DNA of 64,000 nucleotides, from positions 186,001-250,000 of the forward strand of contig JAVXUO010002567.1 of the NCBI GenBank assembly GCA_033065855.1, written 5' to 3'. This stretch comes from Escallonia rubra (Eukaryota > Streptophyta > Magnoliopsida > Escalloniales > Escalloniaceae). The position numbers and the translations under genes are program-made. Shown here one piece after another: positions 22,070-49,021 of the stretch. The notes beneath the pieces are model-generated. The model was not told the DNA's origin. It saw only the letters and a program-made list of their open reading frames with translations, and made no database searches. Positions within the stretch are counted from its first letter, which is position 1. Every line of letters begins with the position of its first letter.

Positions 22070-25000
22070 GCATTTCAGCTTGGGTTGGGTCGGAACAAGG
22101 CACCCACAAGTCTGCAAGTTCAAAGTTTAGCCATGTCCTCTTCTTGTGCAACGTTAGGCATAAGAGAGTGTTTGTGATCGATTTTAGACTATTAAATTTT
22201 GATTAAATCATACGAGTCATCGTTCCACACGCGACGCGTGTGTGAAAATAAAATAAACAGTATAAATTTAGTTTAAAAACGTCAAGCATCACGTATACGT
22301 GTCTATTGTCATATTTAATCAAATGAATCTTAAATTATAGAAAAATAAGTCAGCCATATTATCCAGAAATAAGTTAGTAAAATATTATTATCATATCAAA
22401 TTTGTCCTTCAAATTTTATTTTAACTATATTTTTTGATGAGTTTTAAACAAGTTTATATATGTAGTTATTTACCAATTAATATTTTTATTATGGTCACTT
22501 TTTAAAAATTTCTTGGGATACCACTTGTCACAATTTTAGGTCGGTAGTTATGTAATACCAAAAATGTGTTACATCGAACCATGTTTTTCCTTAATAAGTA
22601 GTGGAAGTATTGGTCGACTAGATCACCTGGCGGCAACCTAAGTTGTCATCAAAGTTCTATGAAGGTCGCATGTTATTAGACAATGACCATATTGTTTGAA
22701 ACCCCAAGTCTCTACAAATCCGAGCTCAGTACACAGCAAGGTCCTTCCCTCACAATGACTATTTTCACTCTTGCTTTACATGCACACACGTCGATATATA
22801 GTTACGCTGCAAAAAGATGACGCAGCACGGAAGTGTGTTCGTCTTGATATTGCTCCCCTTTGCGAGGTAACTTGTTATCGTACAAGCCTGCAAATGATGA
22901 TGCCTTGGACCCGGACACCACAAGACAAGAAAGTAATCTCAAAAAATAAGATTTTTACTGCTTAATTTGCACAAATATGCCGCTGGAAAATCCTAGACCC
23001 TAATATTTGGAGATATCATGAACGGTCCGATTTTAAAAACAGTTGTCCGTGGACTTCTAATGGGAAGATGCAATAGCCTCTAGATGTTTACACTTTTCAA
23101 GCCGAAAAAATTTGTTTGTTCCATTTAATACTATTAGTTGTATGAAACTTGGTCATCTTCGTTTGATTAGAACGAATGAAACTCTTATAAACTATAATAT
23201 AATTGAAGATTTGACATTTTATTCTTTTCCCGATCCTTTAGCTAATATGAATATTATATATAGCGGTTGCCTTATGCCAGTTAATACAATTATTATACAA
23301 GCGATACAAAAATGATCGTTGTCGTATAGCATATACATATACAAATGATTTTTGAGACTGTTGTTATAAAATGCAGTTACAGGACTTCATCTTTTTTTCG
23401 AGAATGGCTAGAACTCTTATAGATGATTACTAAAGATTTGGCATTTTACTCTTTTCCGGATCCTTTTTCTCATAAGAAAAAAAAATAATAAAAAAAATAT
23501 ATATATATATTCTCCGTTATTAACTACCATGACTATTATAGGTGCCGGTATATGTTAACTGATACGACTTTTATAAAAGCGATACTGAAGTAACCAGTGT
23601 CTCATAAAGCATATAAAAACGATTTTTGAAACCGCTGCTATAAAATACTGATATAAGATTTTTTTTTTCTTTTCTTGTAGCGTAGAAACAAATCTCCGTC
23701 GACATTGGTGTGAGTTTGACCTTAGCAAGGGCAAAAGCAACATTAGGCTTAAAACGTGTAAATTTAAGGTGCTTCCATGTGGCCAAAGAATGCTTGAGCA
23801 GCTGGGGCTTTCCTCTCTAATATATTCCAACGACGGCTTGACGCGTTCAGCTTGCTTAATGACCAAGTAAAAGACTAATAGGCAAATAGAAATAGAAGCT
23901 ACTATAAGTATTATATTATTAATTATTATTAATAATAATATATTTATAGAAAGAGGAGTTTATACTATAATTCTTGAATATTTACCATAATTTGAACAAT
24001 TGATTGATTGATTGATTGATATGCTATTTTTAATACCTCCTTTTATGATCTAGAAAATGTTTACTTAGAACGTAACGAGAAATACGACGTTTTAAAAAGA
24101 TAATTGTCACGTATAAGTCACTTATACCCAGAAATTTTTAGTGCGGATATTCCAATTGCTATAGCCAAGGGAAAAATAAGAAGTATAGCTTTTTTGAGAA
24201 ACTATAAATGTTTAGGTTAGTTTGGTTGCATAAACGAATTATTTGAAAAATGATCGAACCTGATCCTAAGGAGGTATCATGAGAAAACAATGACTTTGCT
24301 ATTCGTGACTCTTCGATAGTGTTGAGTAATCGCCGTACGCGACCAACATCGGATTTGCGTGACATTTTAGCAAGCACTTTGCAATCGACCAACTTATTAT
24401 GTAACAAAATCCACGAGGAAGATTTCGTGTCAAATTAATTAACGTATCTGATAACACGTTGTGCGCACGTAACACAAACGTATGACGCTAATAGTAAGGC
24501 AACAATTATTTCACTAAAACTCAGTACGGCTAGAATTTGTGGATTTACATGTTTGTAAAACCGACGATATCCTATTTTAGTGACAATTATTTATCACTCT
24601 AATTGAAGGTGTAGCATCTTCAATTTTATTCGAGCAAAAAAATCCTTTCCTAAATGAAATTCTAGATTCTTACAAATTTAACCTATTGTAAGAGCTAAAA
24701 AAGACAAATTTGTAGCTTTGCCATAATTACTAGGGATTCTCCTCCGATACAACGTCGTTAGCACGTAATTCGACAATGTGACATATAATATTATCAAAAT
24801 TATTTCATTTGAAAAGCAAGTAGCGTATAACTTTATCTGGAATTCAAGTCATTGCATCGAAAGAAAAAATGATGAGAAAACGTAATAACACTGCTTCAGA
24901 GCAACATCGTCAAAATGCGATAAATTTACTTATAATTTGATCAAAACTGTAGCATCGGAATAGCATGCCATGTACAACTTCATTTAATATTCACATAAAT

Positions 25001-25170
25001 GTGATTGGTGAATGAAGATCGAAAATACAGCTAACGCTGCCAAAATTTCCCCAGTTAGACAACTGAAGAGGTAGACCACACATATATATATATATATATA
25101 CGTATATATATATATATATACGTATATATGGCGTCCTGACAATAAATTTGTAAGAGAGAAAGCGGGTTGA
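22070..25170. other. Intergenic region between the divergent PPR and PECT1 genes
   Basis: No coding sequence is recognised in about 3.1 kb. It should contain the PPR promoter (just right of 22069) and the distal PECT1 promoter. It holds a diverged tandem duplication (about 23110-23385 and 23386-23660), an AT-rich tract with a (GATT)5 run (23999-24020), and a (TA)n/(TATACG) microsatellite at 25080-25128. Confidence 0.5.
23110..23660 (+). repeat. Diverged tandem duplication, unit about 230-280 bp
   Basis: GATTTGACATTTTATTCTTT (23208) recurs as GATTTGGCATTTTACTCTTT (23435). CAAGCGATAC..ATGATTTTTGAGACTG recurs about 279 bp later as AAGCGATAC..ACGATTTTTGAAACCG. The second copy carries an extra A-rich insertion (23470-23510). 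No coding content or transposon ends are visible. Confidence 0.65.
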
Positions 25171-40099
<14,929 letters not shown>

Positions 40100-43000
40100 G
40101 AAAAATGCGTCGACTTCTCTATAGTGCCTTAGTCTCTACCTTTTGCTGTCGTGAAGGCTCCCTTTGCTTTTTATGAGATATCAACCCCTGTACTTTTTAT
40201 TTTTGAAGGTAGATGAACAAAGAAAAAGATGTAGAGGTAAACCATAGTCAGAAACTTTGGTATAGCATTTTTTCAGCTGTAGTTGACTAGTTGGTTGTAA
40301 TCCTGCACTTTGTAGTACAAGTACATATTCTCAGTGAATTGCTAACCTCTGCTGTGTCGCCAATATTGAGAAGCTACATGCACAAAGGAATTAAGCTTCC
40401 TTCACACATATGAAGTGGATTTATATTTTCCAGTGGACCAGATTTTTGTTCATTATAAGTTGTATACTAGTGTTGGAATTGCCTTTTAGATTAATGAAGT
40501 CGAGACATCTTACTATTGAGTTATCTGGGGAATTCCAATTTCCGTGCATAATATCCTACACATTTCAAACAACACTAGTGGAGTGCACGTGTGATGCACG
40601 TGAACACCAATATTTAAAGGGTTCATAATTAGAAAAATCAGTATGCATCACAAGAAAAATCAAGTACATAATTAAGAGAAAATACATAAGCAATTTAACA
40701 TATTGATTGCTAAGCAACTGACATATGAGAATATAGGCGCAAGTAAAAATATTTTACTCATAGAAGACATTCATAAACGTGGAACAAGCATCTCAATCAT
40801 CTTTATCAACCATGTATATAACATGTAAGACCGGAAAATAACTTAATCTTAAAATCTATCAAGCCGCGAAACAGCAACCTGCTGACATCAAGGGTTACAG
40901 TCTCTTTAGATAAACCAAGTGGTCAAACTATTTCAATAACCCCTCACATGTTCTACTCGTCAATCGGAAAACATTGCACCTATATTAGAGATAGGGATAT
41001 ACATTCCTGCATTATCATTATAGCTAGAGTGTTGGACGTCTAGTCAATGCCAAAAGTGTTTCATCTATTAAAATTGTGATAGTTGTATTTTTCGAACGCT
41101 AACTTAGGCTAAATGGTATATATTTTTGGCCCTCTTGAAGTCCATTTTGAGTTAATGTGAATGTTTATATACTATTTAGTCTCGTTGACTTTTCTACTTA
41201 GATTGTAACCTGCCAAAATTTTCTTCACTACATTTTCTTCAAGAATTTTGATTAATTTTTTCGTGTGTCTTGTGAGTGTACTTAAGTAAGTACTTTACTA
41301 ATATGGACTGACTGTAACTCGTATCATTTATACAAGTATTGTTCTTCACGGTTGAGTATGCTTTATCTCAATAATTTTTAAGGAGCCTCTTATTTGAATA
41401 TTGACCCTTATCCCGGTCAAATTAGAAGAAGATGGTATAAAAAAACTTCAAGTGGATGCGTGATGGGACTTTGGAGTAAGCATAGAATCAAAATATAGTA
41501 TGTAGAATGATTACTGTATCAGATTTGTGAAACAATAATTTGCTTAACTTTTAGAAAACCGCTAGAAATCCTAATGATGCCATACAAATTTCGGAATACG
41601 CGTTCAGTTTATAAACAAGAAGAAGTATCTGGCTAGGACCTCAATCACGCTGCAGTTCTTATTTCATTATAAATGAGTCATTGACATGTAATTTCAACGT
41701 TTTTAAATGAAAAGTTATTATGTGGTAATTTCTCAACAGGAAATGATTGAAATCATAACTTTGTAGGTTATTTTCGGCCATGACTATTTTTGCATGGCTA
41801 CGAATAGGCTTCTTCGGTTTTTCTGATTCATAAAGAATTTTCGCTTATCTAATCTATTTTTTAGCTCTTAGCAATGATTTTCCTTCACTTTTCTCTTTGA
41901 TTAAGTCTCTAAGGCATAATTTATAGATACGAAAAAGTGATTTCATCATATACAAGAATAGAATATTCAAACCGTACATGTAATCAAATAACGTTTACAT
42001 GTTCACAATTTTGTAAGAACATCTTAATAAATTTGTTTTGGAGGGTTGGGTGTCTTGCTCCATACTCGATAGTTCTTCATATCTAGTAAATGTGATTTTT
42101 TTCAAAATTATTAACGACTTAGATACAATCTCTATCAACAATACTGCCTATTAGTCATTTAACATTGAATAAAATAGCCCATCCTGGAAAGTAAAGGCTT
42201 GACTCCCTCCATTTTATCTGTAGAACATTTTTTTGCTGACAAAAAAAATAAAATGAAAAATAGAATCTTGGTGCTGATAATACTGTGATATGTATGGTAA
42301 AAGCTAACACCTAAAATAGATCCTATAATTATCATGCCTCGTCCCAAAAAAGTCAAAGGTTTGTAAATATTAGAAAAGGTTAGAGAGCTTACCTTTATAG
42401 AGTTGGAAGCTAGATAAACTCTTAAATCAACACGTATTTCGAACTTACATACTCAAAAAAGATATCAGCCTTCGTTATATTAAGCAACTAAGTTTAAGAA
42501 CATAGAATTAAGTTACCTTCAAACAAACTTTGGATAACAAGTGCAAAGGTTAATCATCTTGCCACTTGACATAGTGGAGACGAAGAAGTTAAATTATAAG
42601 AGATGTAGGAAGGTGTAGAGTCGTTTACATGAAAAGGGAACGTAAAAGCGGTTTGAGATAAGCCAACAATTACCGAGGTGGTAACATTTGAAAGACATTG
42701 ATATAATATGTAGAAGTGTATAAGGGTATTTGTCTCTAAAAATAAATTACACATATCCACTATACACACACGCGCACACTCTTACACACGCGCACACATA
42801 CACAATATTAGGTCTTAAATCAAAACGCAAGTGAGTAGAAAAGTTTAAGCATGTCCAATTTTTTGTCTTTTCTTTTCTATTGAATTGTATTACCAGATTT
42901 TCATTGCCAACATAAAAGATAAAACCAATTATCTGTTAAGAGAAAATGAGATTGGAATTCATCTATAGTAAGCAAAAACATAATTAATTAATGGTCATAT

Positions 43001-43924
43001 AAAAAAAAGAATTAGTTGAAATTAGTATATAAGATGATATGGTCATGTGTTTCACATCCTATTCTATACCAAGCATCAAGTTGTAAATGATATTAAAATA
43101 AATTAATATATTAAATGAAAGTGTCATGAGAAGTGTAAGAGATATTCATCTATTATTTGTAACTTTTATTAAAGTGAAAAAGGTGGACTTGTTAAAAGAA
43201 TCTAGATTTTAGGAACTTGAGGCAATTGAGTGATTCAAAAATATATGAAGGGTATTCTTGTCCAAAAAATGATTTACACTCATTCACACTTTATAAGTGG
43301 TATAGATTTGGCAAAGCCTAATAAAAATTTCAATATTGAGAAAGTGAAAACTTAGGAAAAAATTGTAGACATATTTTGTTATACTGCTTCTAAATTCTTC
43401 TGAAAAGATGCTTGTAATCTGGCCTTGTACCAAACAGTCCAAACACTAGATATGATTATCCTGCTGTAGAAAATATTGGATGGTCCAAGATCACTGAGAT
43501 CAATCATCGAAGAGCATTGAAGATATAACATTGGGGTCCTCAACAGACGCGATGCGTGTGCAATTGAAGAAAACATATGAGAATCTAACCGATATAGATA
43601 ATATATTATACACAAAAAGGAAATGAGACTTATGAAAATGAAAACTGATAGGGAAGGAGCAGTAGATAAGGAGTAAAAATGAATAAGGTCGGAAATTTGG
43701 GTGGAGTGGTTGGAATAATAGGGATGAAGAAGTGGATGTAATTGTACTGGGATGGGGCTTCTATATAGCAAGTCTTAAAAAACTTTTAACAATGACCTTG
43801 ATTAACTTTTCTTTAACTTAAACTTATTATATAATGTAGGAATATAGTTGAAAGTTCAAAAAAACTTCATCATAAGTGTATTCTCCCTTAATAATAGTTC
43901 TTTCCTAATAATAGTATAGACAAC
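40100..43924. other. Intergenic, nothing recognised
   Basis: About 3.8 kb of AT-rich sequence. The first ~300 bp should include the PECT1 3' untranslated region. No gene, RNA gene or transposon terminus could be supported. A CACACGCGCACAC-type simple repeat lies at 42765-42800. Confidence 0.5.
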
Positions 43925-44268
43925 AAACCTTAGGGTTAATTACTCACGGCCCCCCTGAGGTTTACCCTAAATTACACACGGACCCCCTTATCTTTTGAAA
44001 ATTACACTCCTCTCCCCTGAGGTTTGTACCCGCATTTCACGGAGCCCCACAAAATTGACGGAGACCCTAACTCCGTCTAAAGATGCTCTGACACTTTACT
44101 TTTTGGATTTTTCATCCCCAAAATGCCCTCCCTTTCTTGAATAAAACCCCTCTTGCCCCTTAGGGTTTTTCTTCTTCTTCATTCTCTTTCTCTTCTGCAG
44201 ACCCATTTCTTTCTCCTTCTTCCTCCCTTTCTTCCTTCACTTCATTCTTTCCCTTCTAACCAAAAAAT

Positions 44269-44402
44269 GTCAAGGTCAGGAAATGATGAGGAATAGTTGG
44301 ATCTAAAATTTAATTACATAAGTTGCTGGTGTAGAAAGAGAGCAAGTCTTGAAGTTGTGAGCCACATCAAAGGAAATGATCACAAATTTCAGCTATTAAA
44401 CA
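44269..44402 (+). pseudogene. GRF-type zinc-finger-like fragment inside the Pack-MULE
   Basis: From an ATG at 44269 the frame reads MSRSGNDEE, then a TAG stop, then in the same frame LDLKFNYISCWCRKRASLEV. The CWCRKRA core with its following hydrophobic residues resembles the start of plant GRF-type zinc fingers (CxCGxxA). It is short and broken, and could also belong to the element itself. Confidence 0.4.
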
Positions 44403-45462
44403 AGCTACTTCATACCTGTCACTGCATAGGATGTATTTCTCTTATAATCTACAAAACCAATTGATTTACACTAGAACAAGTGCGCGGTCAGACACACACA
44501 AAGAGACACATGCACAAAAACTATGCAATTTCGTCAGTAGAAACACCAAAAGTGTAAAAAAAATTGAGCAAGCATCTAAAGTAAAAACCTCGCAACCCAC
44601 AAGGGGCGAGCCACATAATCCCAATGTTCATTTTACACTCTACTAGAAATAAGGAAATCAAGGAATTTAGACTTCTAACATTGGATTCTCAGGACGCATC
44701 ACAAAGAATTGATTTACGCTAAACCTCAGATTATATGCAACAAAAAAAAGAAGAAGGAAGAATTTAACTACCAATTTCATATTAAACAACAATTTAACAA
44801 ACATAATAGATTATATATATCTGGAAAAACCCTGTTGACGTTAAGAATTCACAGCAACACCCAGATACAGACACACACACACACACAAAGCATCAAAACA
44901 ATCATTCAGTAAAATTTCCCAGATGAATAGTTTACGTTAAACTCCACCCTTGTACTCAACAGTAATGTGCTGACACCCTAAGATTTCACAGTAAGTGGTA
45001 ACAACCAAAACACCAAAAGTATCATTCAACCAAATCAAATTCCAAAACCCTACAAAATCCATATCCAAAGTCTATTAGTTTACCTCGAAACACTCGAATC
45101 AACAAGCAATTTAGTAAACCAGAACTACATACATATCACAGGAAAACTCAGATCATGGAAAAAAAATCAAAAAAAAAATCATACAATACGATCAAATATA
45201 AAAACTCAGTAAAGCATGCTCTACTAAATCACAAAAACCCCAAGTAATTCTCTTTATACTCGAAATGTAACAGGCTTCATCAATTTACTAGGGTTTATCC
45301 CCACTAGCTGATAATTAGTTTACCCCAAGACCTAAATTCCGTTAGAATTACATACAACAGGCTTCATATCAAACAGAAATGCGCTTAAACCCTTACCACC
45401 ATAAAAAAATGACCACTCAACAAAATCAAAATCACTTCAAGGAAACAAAACCCATTCACCAA

Positions 45463-46188
45463 TCACCTCGAAACCTTCAAATCCTGGGCCACATCAAGCG
45501 AAACAAAACACAGCTTCTCCTTAACATCATCCATAAAAAAAGACTCATCCATCACATTCACACTCCGGTAGCTCACAATCTCTTTCAAGTAATTCGTCAG
45601 CGCCTTCCCCCCCAAGTCCATCCTCTTCACCCCATAATTCACGGTAAAATTCTGAAACACCGGCGCGCAGTGCGTGAAAGAAAACCCGCAATCCACCACC
45701 AAGCTACACTGGGCCTTGCTCACCAGCCCATAAGGCTGGCGACTGGCCTCGTACAAATGCACCAAAGAAGGAGAATCGGCGACGAACAGAGATCGGAACC
45801 CGAATTCTTCGAACACAATTTCGTCAGTAGAGCGTTGGATTGATGGGAGATTGAAGAGGGGCTCGGTGAGTAAGAGTGATGAGGTGGAGGGGGTGACGCG
45901 GAGGAGGGAGGAGAAGAGGTGGGACCAGAGGGAGGACTGGAGGTCGGGGTTGACAAGGTAGCCGCGGTCGAAGGGGCGGCGGAGGGTCGCGGAGGTGAGG
46001 TCGGCTGTGGCGGAGAGGAGCTGCTCGGCCATGAGGAACTTCTTGGAGGCGGCGGGTCGGGCGAGGCAGTTGGGCACCACGGCGGTGGGGTCCCGCTCGC
46101 CGCCGATCCCGGCCTTCCCTACCAACTTCCCTCTCTCCTCTCTCTCGAAGTCTGTAACCAAGAGCCACAACTCTTGATTTCCCTCCAA
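45463..46188 (-). pseudogene. ARP6 (actin-related protein 6) 5' gene fragment
   Basis: The minus-strand frame reads KAGIGGERDPTAVVPNCLAR, DLTSATLRRPFDRGYLVNPD, STDEIVFEEFGFRSLF, QCSLVVDCGFSFTHCAPVFQ, GKALTNYLKEIVSYRSVNVM and KEKLCFVSLDVAQDLK. These are diagnostic of ARP6, a subunit of the SWR1 complex that deposits histone H2A.Z. Similarity stops at DLK, where AAG|GTTTCG could be a splice donor, and intron-like sequence follows. The extreme N-terminus is disturbed: there is no ATG in frame, and the expected LDNGG loop seems shifted by an indel near 46120-46175. The later actin-fold exons are absent. So only about the first half of ARP6 is present, as a captured genomic piece. Whether it is transcribed is unknown; an antisense or decoy effect on the true ARP6 is speculation. 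Confidence 0.88.
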
Positions 46189-46368
46189 AACCCAAGAGAC
46201 ACTGTGTGGTTATATATGAGGGCATAAAGGTCTTTTTATGACCAGCCGTTAATCCCCTCAAAGAATTCTAAATTTTTGGGACTGAGTGTAATTTTCAAAG
46301 ATAGTGGGGTCCGAATGTAATTTAGGGTAAACCTCAGGGGTGCCGTGAGTAATTAACACTAAACCTTA

Positions 46369-47849
46369 ATAATAGCATAGATAATAACCCTTTGCATCGC
46401 TGAGCTCCTCCTCATATTATATGCGCCCTCTCGTCAAGCAGTCATAAATGGTCGGGACCATGCAATACATGGTTTTCCCTTGATACTACATGCCTCTTCT
46501 GTTCAATCAACCAAACTACAACACCCTCAATATATACAGACGTGCTCTCAAAAATGCTTTCACACTTTTTCTCCTCCTAGTATCTCTCTTGATTTCACAA
46601 CATGAATTGAGGTTCACCGTGAGAACTATTTGAGGATGCGATGATAGGGGCAATATCCTTGGATTATAGGCTTCCGTCTCAGATTCCCTGAATTTGTTTC
46701 ATGGGAGAAGCATCCCCTTGACCCATCCTTTGGTGATGATGTTGAAACACAGCTGGCTTTAAAAAAGGTGGTCTTAAAGAGGTCCAAATGCAAGAAAAAG
46801 CCTGAAGTTTTTATGGTTTCTGTGGCAAGAGTAGGTAGGAGGAAGGAGAAAGGGAAAACGGGAAAAGCTCAATGATTATGAGGGGTGTGCAAAAGTAAAG
46901 ATAGAGAAAAAGGAAATCCTTAAATAGGATTAAAAATCCAAGACAAAATGACGCTTAGTATTCATAATAAGTAAGGACTCCAAGCGTCATCCAATCGTTA
47001 AACTTCTTCAAAATCTTGTAATTTATACCTTGGGATGAAGGAAAGACGTCGAAAACGGCTGCGCTAGCAAGGCTCATTTGTTCCAAGACCTTACCATGAC
47101 ACTGTTAACCCTCAGGTCTACATTCCTTATTACATGTATTAGTCAAATCAATTGCACAAATGGCTTAGATCTTCCTACCTTGCTGAAGACCCTAAACAGT
47201 AGATTAGCTCTCCCTTTTTCCTTGTAAACTTTTTGAACTATGTTCCCCTAAATATCAATAGTTAATCGAAAAAGAGCTAATTGGTATTGCTTGACTTCTC
47301 TTTTTTCATAGAATTTCTTCAAAGGCAAAGCAACTCTAACTATTTTTAGTATAGTCAATTAGATTTAAATTAGTCGGCTGATTAGCCGATCGAATTGTGA
47401 ATCAACTCAGTCGATTCTTTCAGTTTGCTCAGATGTTTTTCAATCAGCTGAACTAAATTGTGCAGTGTTGCAAAATATTCCATCGTATGTGAATCAGTCA
47501 ATTGAATCCTTCTTTCCAGCTCAACTGAATGTGAGCATAGTAAGCAAAATTGGTTTTACTAAAAGTGAAATCATGCAACTGATTTGATATCAGCCAACTA
47601 AATTTATATTCAGTCACCTCAATTGATTCGTGTAGTTTTTCTAAACCATCTTCCTAAAATAATATCAGTTAATCAAATTGGTTTTATACCAGCTGATTCT
47701 TTAGTTGGATTGTTCCCTTCTTTGACTTCCAACGATCTTATTATTTTCTTGCCTATAAAAGGGATACTTGAGAGCGTTTATTCTACTGAGTGATATTTTC
47801 TTTAAAAAGAATTGTTGAGTTATTCTCTAAGTTAAGTTACTTTGTGATT
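46369..47849. other. Intergenic, with one unrecognised open stretch
   Basis: No known gene or transposon end was identified in this stretch. The only coding-like segment is the 75-codon frame at 46648-46875. Further right, short motifs such as CAGTCGATTC and ATCAGCTGA recur loosely (47390-47700) without clear periodicity. Confidence 0.45.
46648..46875 (+). other. Unrecognised 75-codon open frame, possible gene fragment
   Basis: The frame is open without an ATG at its start and ends at TGA 46873. It has a protein-like composition (RLRFPEFVSWEKHPLDPSFG, then DDVETQLALKK and a basic tail with KCKKKPEVFMVSVARVGRRK). I do not recognise the family. It could be a remnant exon or transposon piece, or chance. 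Confidence 0.3.
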
Positions 47850-47864
47850 AAGATCTTCCCACCT

Positions 47865-49006
47865 AAAAAAATAACCCAAGTCTCTCTCTAAAAATAACCC
47901 TCTCCCTTCTCTCTAAACCACCTTCCACAAAAAGCCACCGTGGCCGCCCCACCGTGCGATGGCGCGTGTGGGGCGGAGGTTCCCTTCTTCCATCTTGGTA
48001 GGTTAGGTCGTGTTTAGATAGGGTTTTCAATTGGGATCTGGGAAGCTTTGGTGAGTTGGACGGCCGGCGGGGTTGTGATGTTTTGCCTCTGATCTGTCGT
48101 GGTCCTCTCCTTTCGCCGGCGATGGTGATCGGTATGTGTGAAGTTCGGTGTTGTTGTTCGGGGCTTCGGTTGTTCCTCGTTTTGGGTTGTGGTGGCTAAC
48201 GGGTAAGTAAGGTTTCTGCCGGATGAGTTGTCCTGATTTCGGAGTCAAAGGGTTGGGGCTTGGTTGAGGGTTCGTTTGATCTTCCTTCGTCGTGTTTGTT
48301 GGGTTCGAGCTCTGTTGGGTTATGATCGATTGGTGAGTCTAGGCTTGGGTTTCTCTTCTAGGGCTTATTTTCCCCATTCCCCCTAGTTGATCCGCCTTCC
48401 CCCATTGCCCTAGATTGGTCTGCGCTTGTAGATGGTTGAATTAGGTGGCTTGGCCATGTTGCGACGGAGGAGGTTGTAGTAGGTGGTCGGATCTAGGCAG
48501 GTGCGATAGGTGGTCTGGGCTCGGCTGAAGATTAGGCATCCTTTGATGGAGATTCCGGTGAGGCAGGTTAGTGAGGCAGCTTTGGGGTTTATCGGGGCTT
48601 GGCAGCAGAATGGTGGCCTGAGAAGGTGGGAAATCCGGCGCCGGCGAGGGGGCACGGGGTTCGAGGTGAGCTGCACCCTTAGGGCGACTGTCAGGTCTGA
48701 TCGTGGGCAGCTGGCAGTGCAATGTATTTGTTTTAATTTGTTTGGTTGTTTTCTTTTGGTCTTCTTGTTAGCTTGTGTTATATTTTTTGGTTTTTTGCCT
48801 TAGTTGGTCTTTTTTGTATCGTTTGTCTCGGCAAGTTACGATAAATTAGGCAGTCTAATTGTAGTTTGTTTCGGCCAGCTTGGTTAGTTGTTTGTTTAGT
48901 GTTTGTTAGCGGTTACTGTTATCTTTATGTCTGTAATATAGTTGCTCAGGCCGGGACGGCTTGTATAATATTTTACTGATAATATATTTCTCCTTTTAAC
49001 CAAAAA
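47865..49006 (+). mobile_element. LINE-like (non-LTR) retrotransposed insertion
   Basis: A 15-bp direct repeat AAGATCTTCCCACCT flanks the segment (47850-47864 and 49007-49021), and the insert ends in TTTTAACCAAAAAAA. Long target duplications plus a 3' A-tail are marks of target-primed reverse transcription. The 1142-bp insert is GC-rich and has no reverse transcriptase, so it is a 5'-truncated or non-autonomous LINE-derived element, or another retrotransposed RNA. The T-rich 3' part (48720-48990) fits a plant LINE 3' untranslated region. Confidence 0.75.
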
Positions 49007-49021
49007 AAGATCTTCCCACCT

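Larger units (their letters stand above)
43933..46360. mobile_element. Pack-MULE carrying an ARP6 fragment
   Basis: Terminal inverted repeats of about 75 bp are well matched: GGTTAATTACTCACGGC..CCTGAGGTTTACCCTAAATT at the left, and the same sequence in reverse complement at the right (46285-46360). The shared flank AAACCTTA (43925-43932 and 46361-46368) is an 8-bp match, close to the 9 bp usual for MULEs. No transposase is present. Inside are a minus-strand actin-related-protein-6 exon and, on the plus strand, a GRF-zinc-finger-like fragment. MULEs that carry host gene pieces are known as Pack-MULEs. Confidence 0.85.

Noticed and set aside
20063..22123. A longer PPR start at 22123
   Set aside because: The codon there is TTG. 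The first in-frame ATG is at 22069 and gives a normal transit-peptide-like N-terminus, so the shorter model was kept.
21416..22130. Plus-strand and alternate minus-strand frames of 90-160 codons across the PPR gene
   Set aside because: Antisense or out-of-phase shadows of the complete DYW-class PPR frame.
43379..43771. 130-codon minus-strand frame with hydrophobic stretches
   Set aside because: No recognisable domain, AT-rich biased composition, no splice or promoter context. Most likely chance.
45824..46261. Long Arg/Pro-rich frames overlapping the ARP6 fragment in other frames and on the other strand
   Set aside because: They are shadows caused by the high GC content of the captured ARP6 exon. 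Only the ARP6 frame has recognisable protein similarity, apart from a short N-terminal stretch that may reflect an indel.
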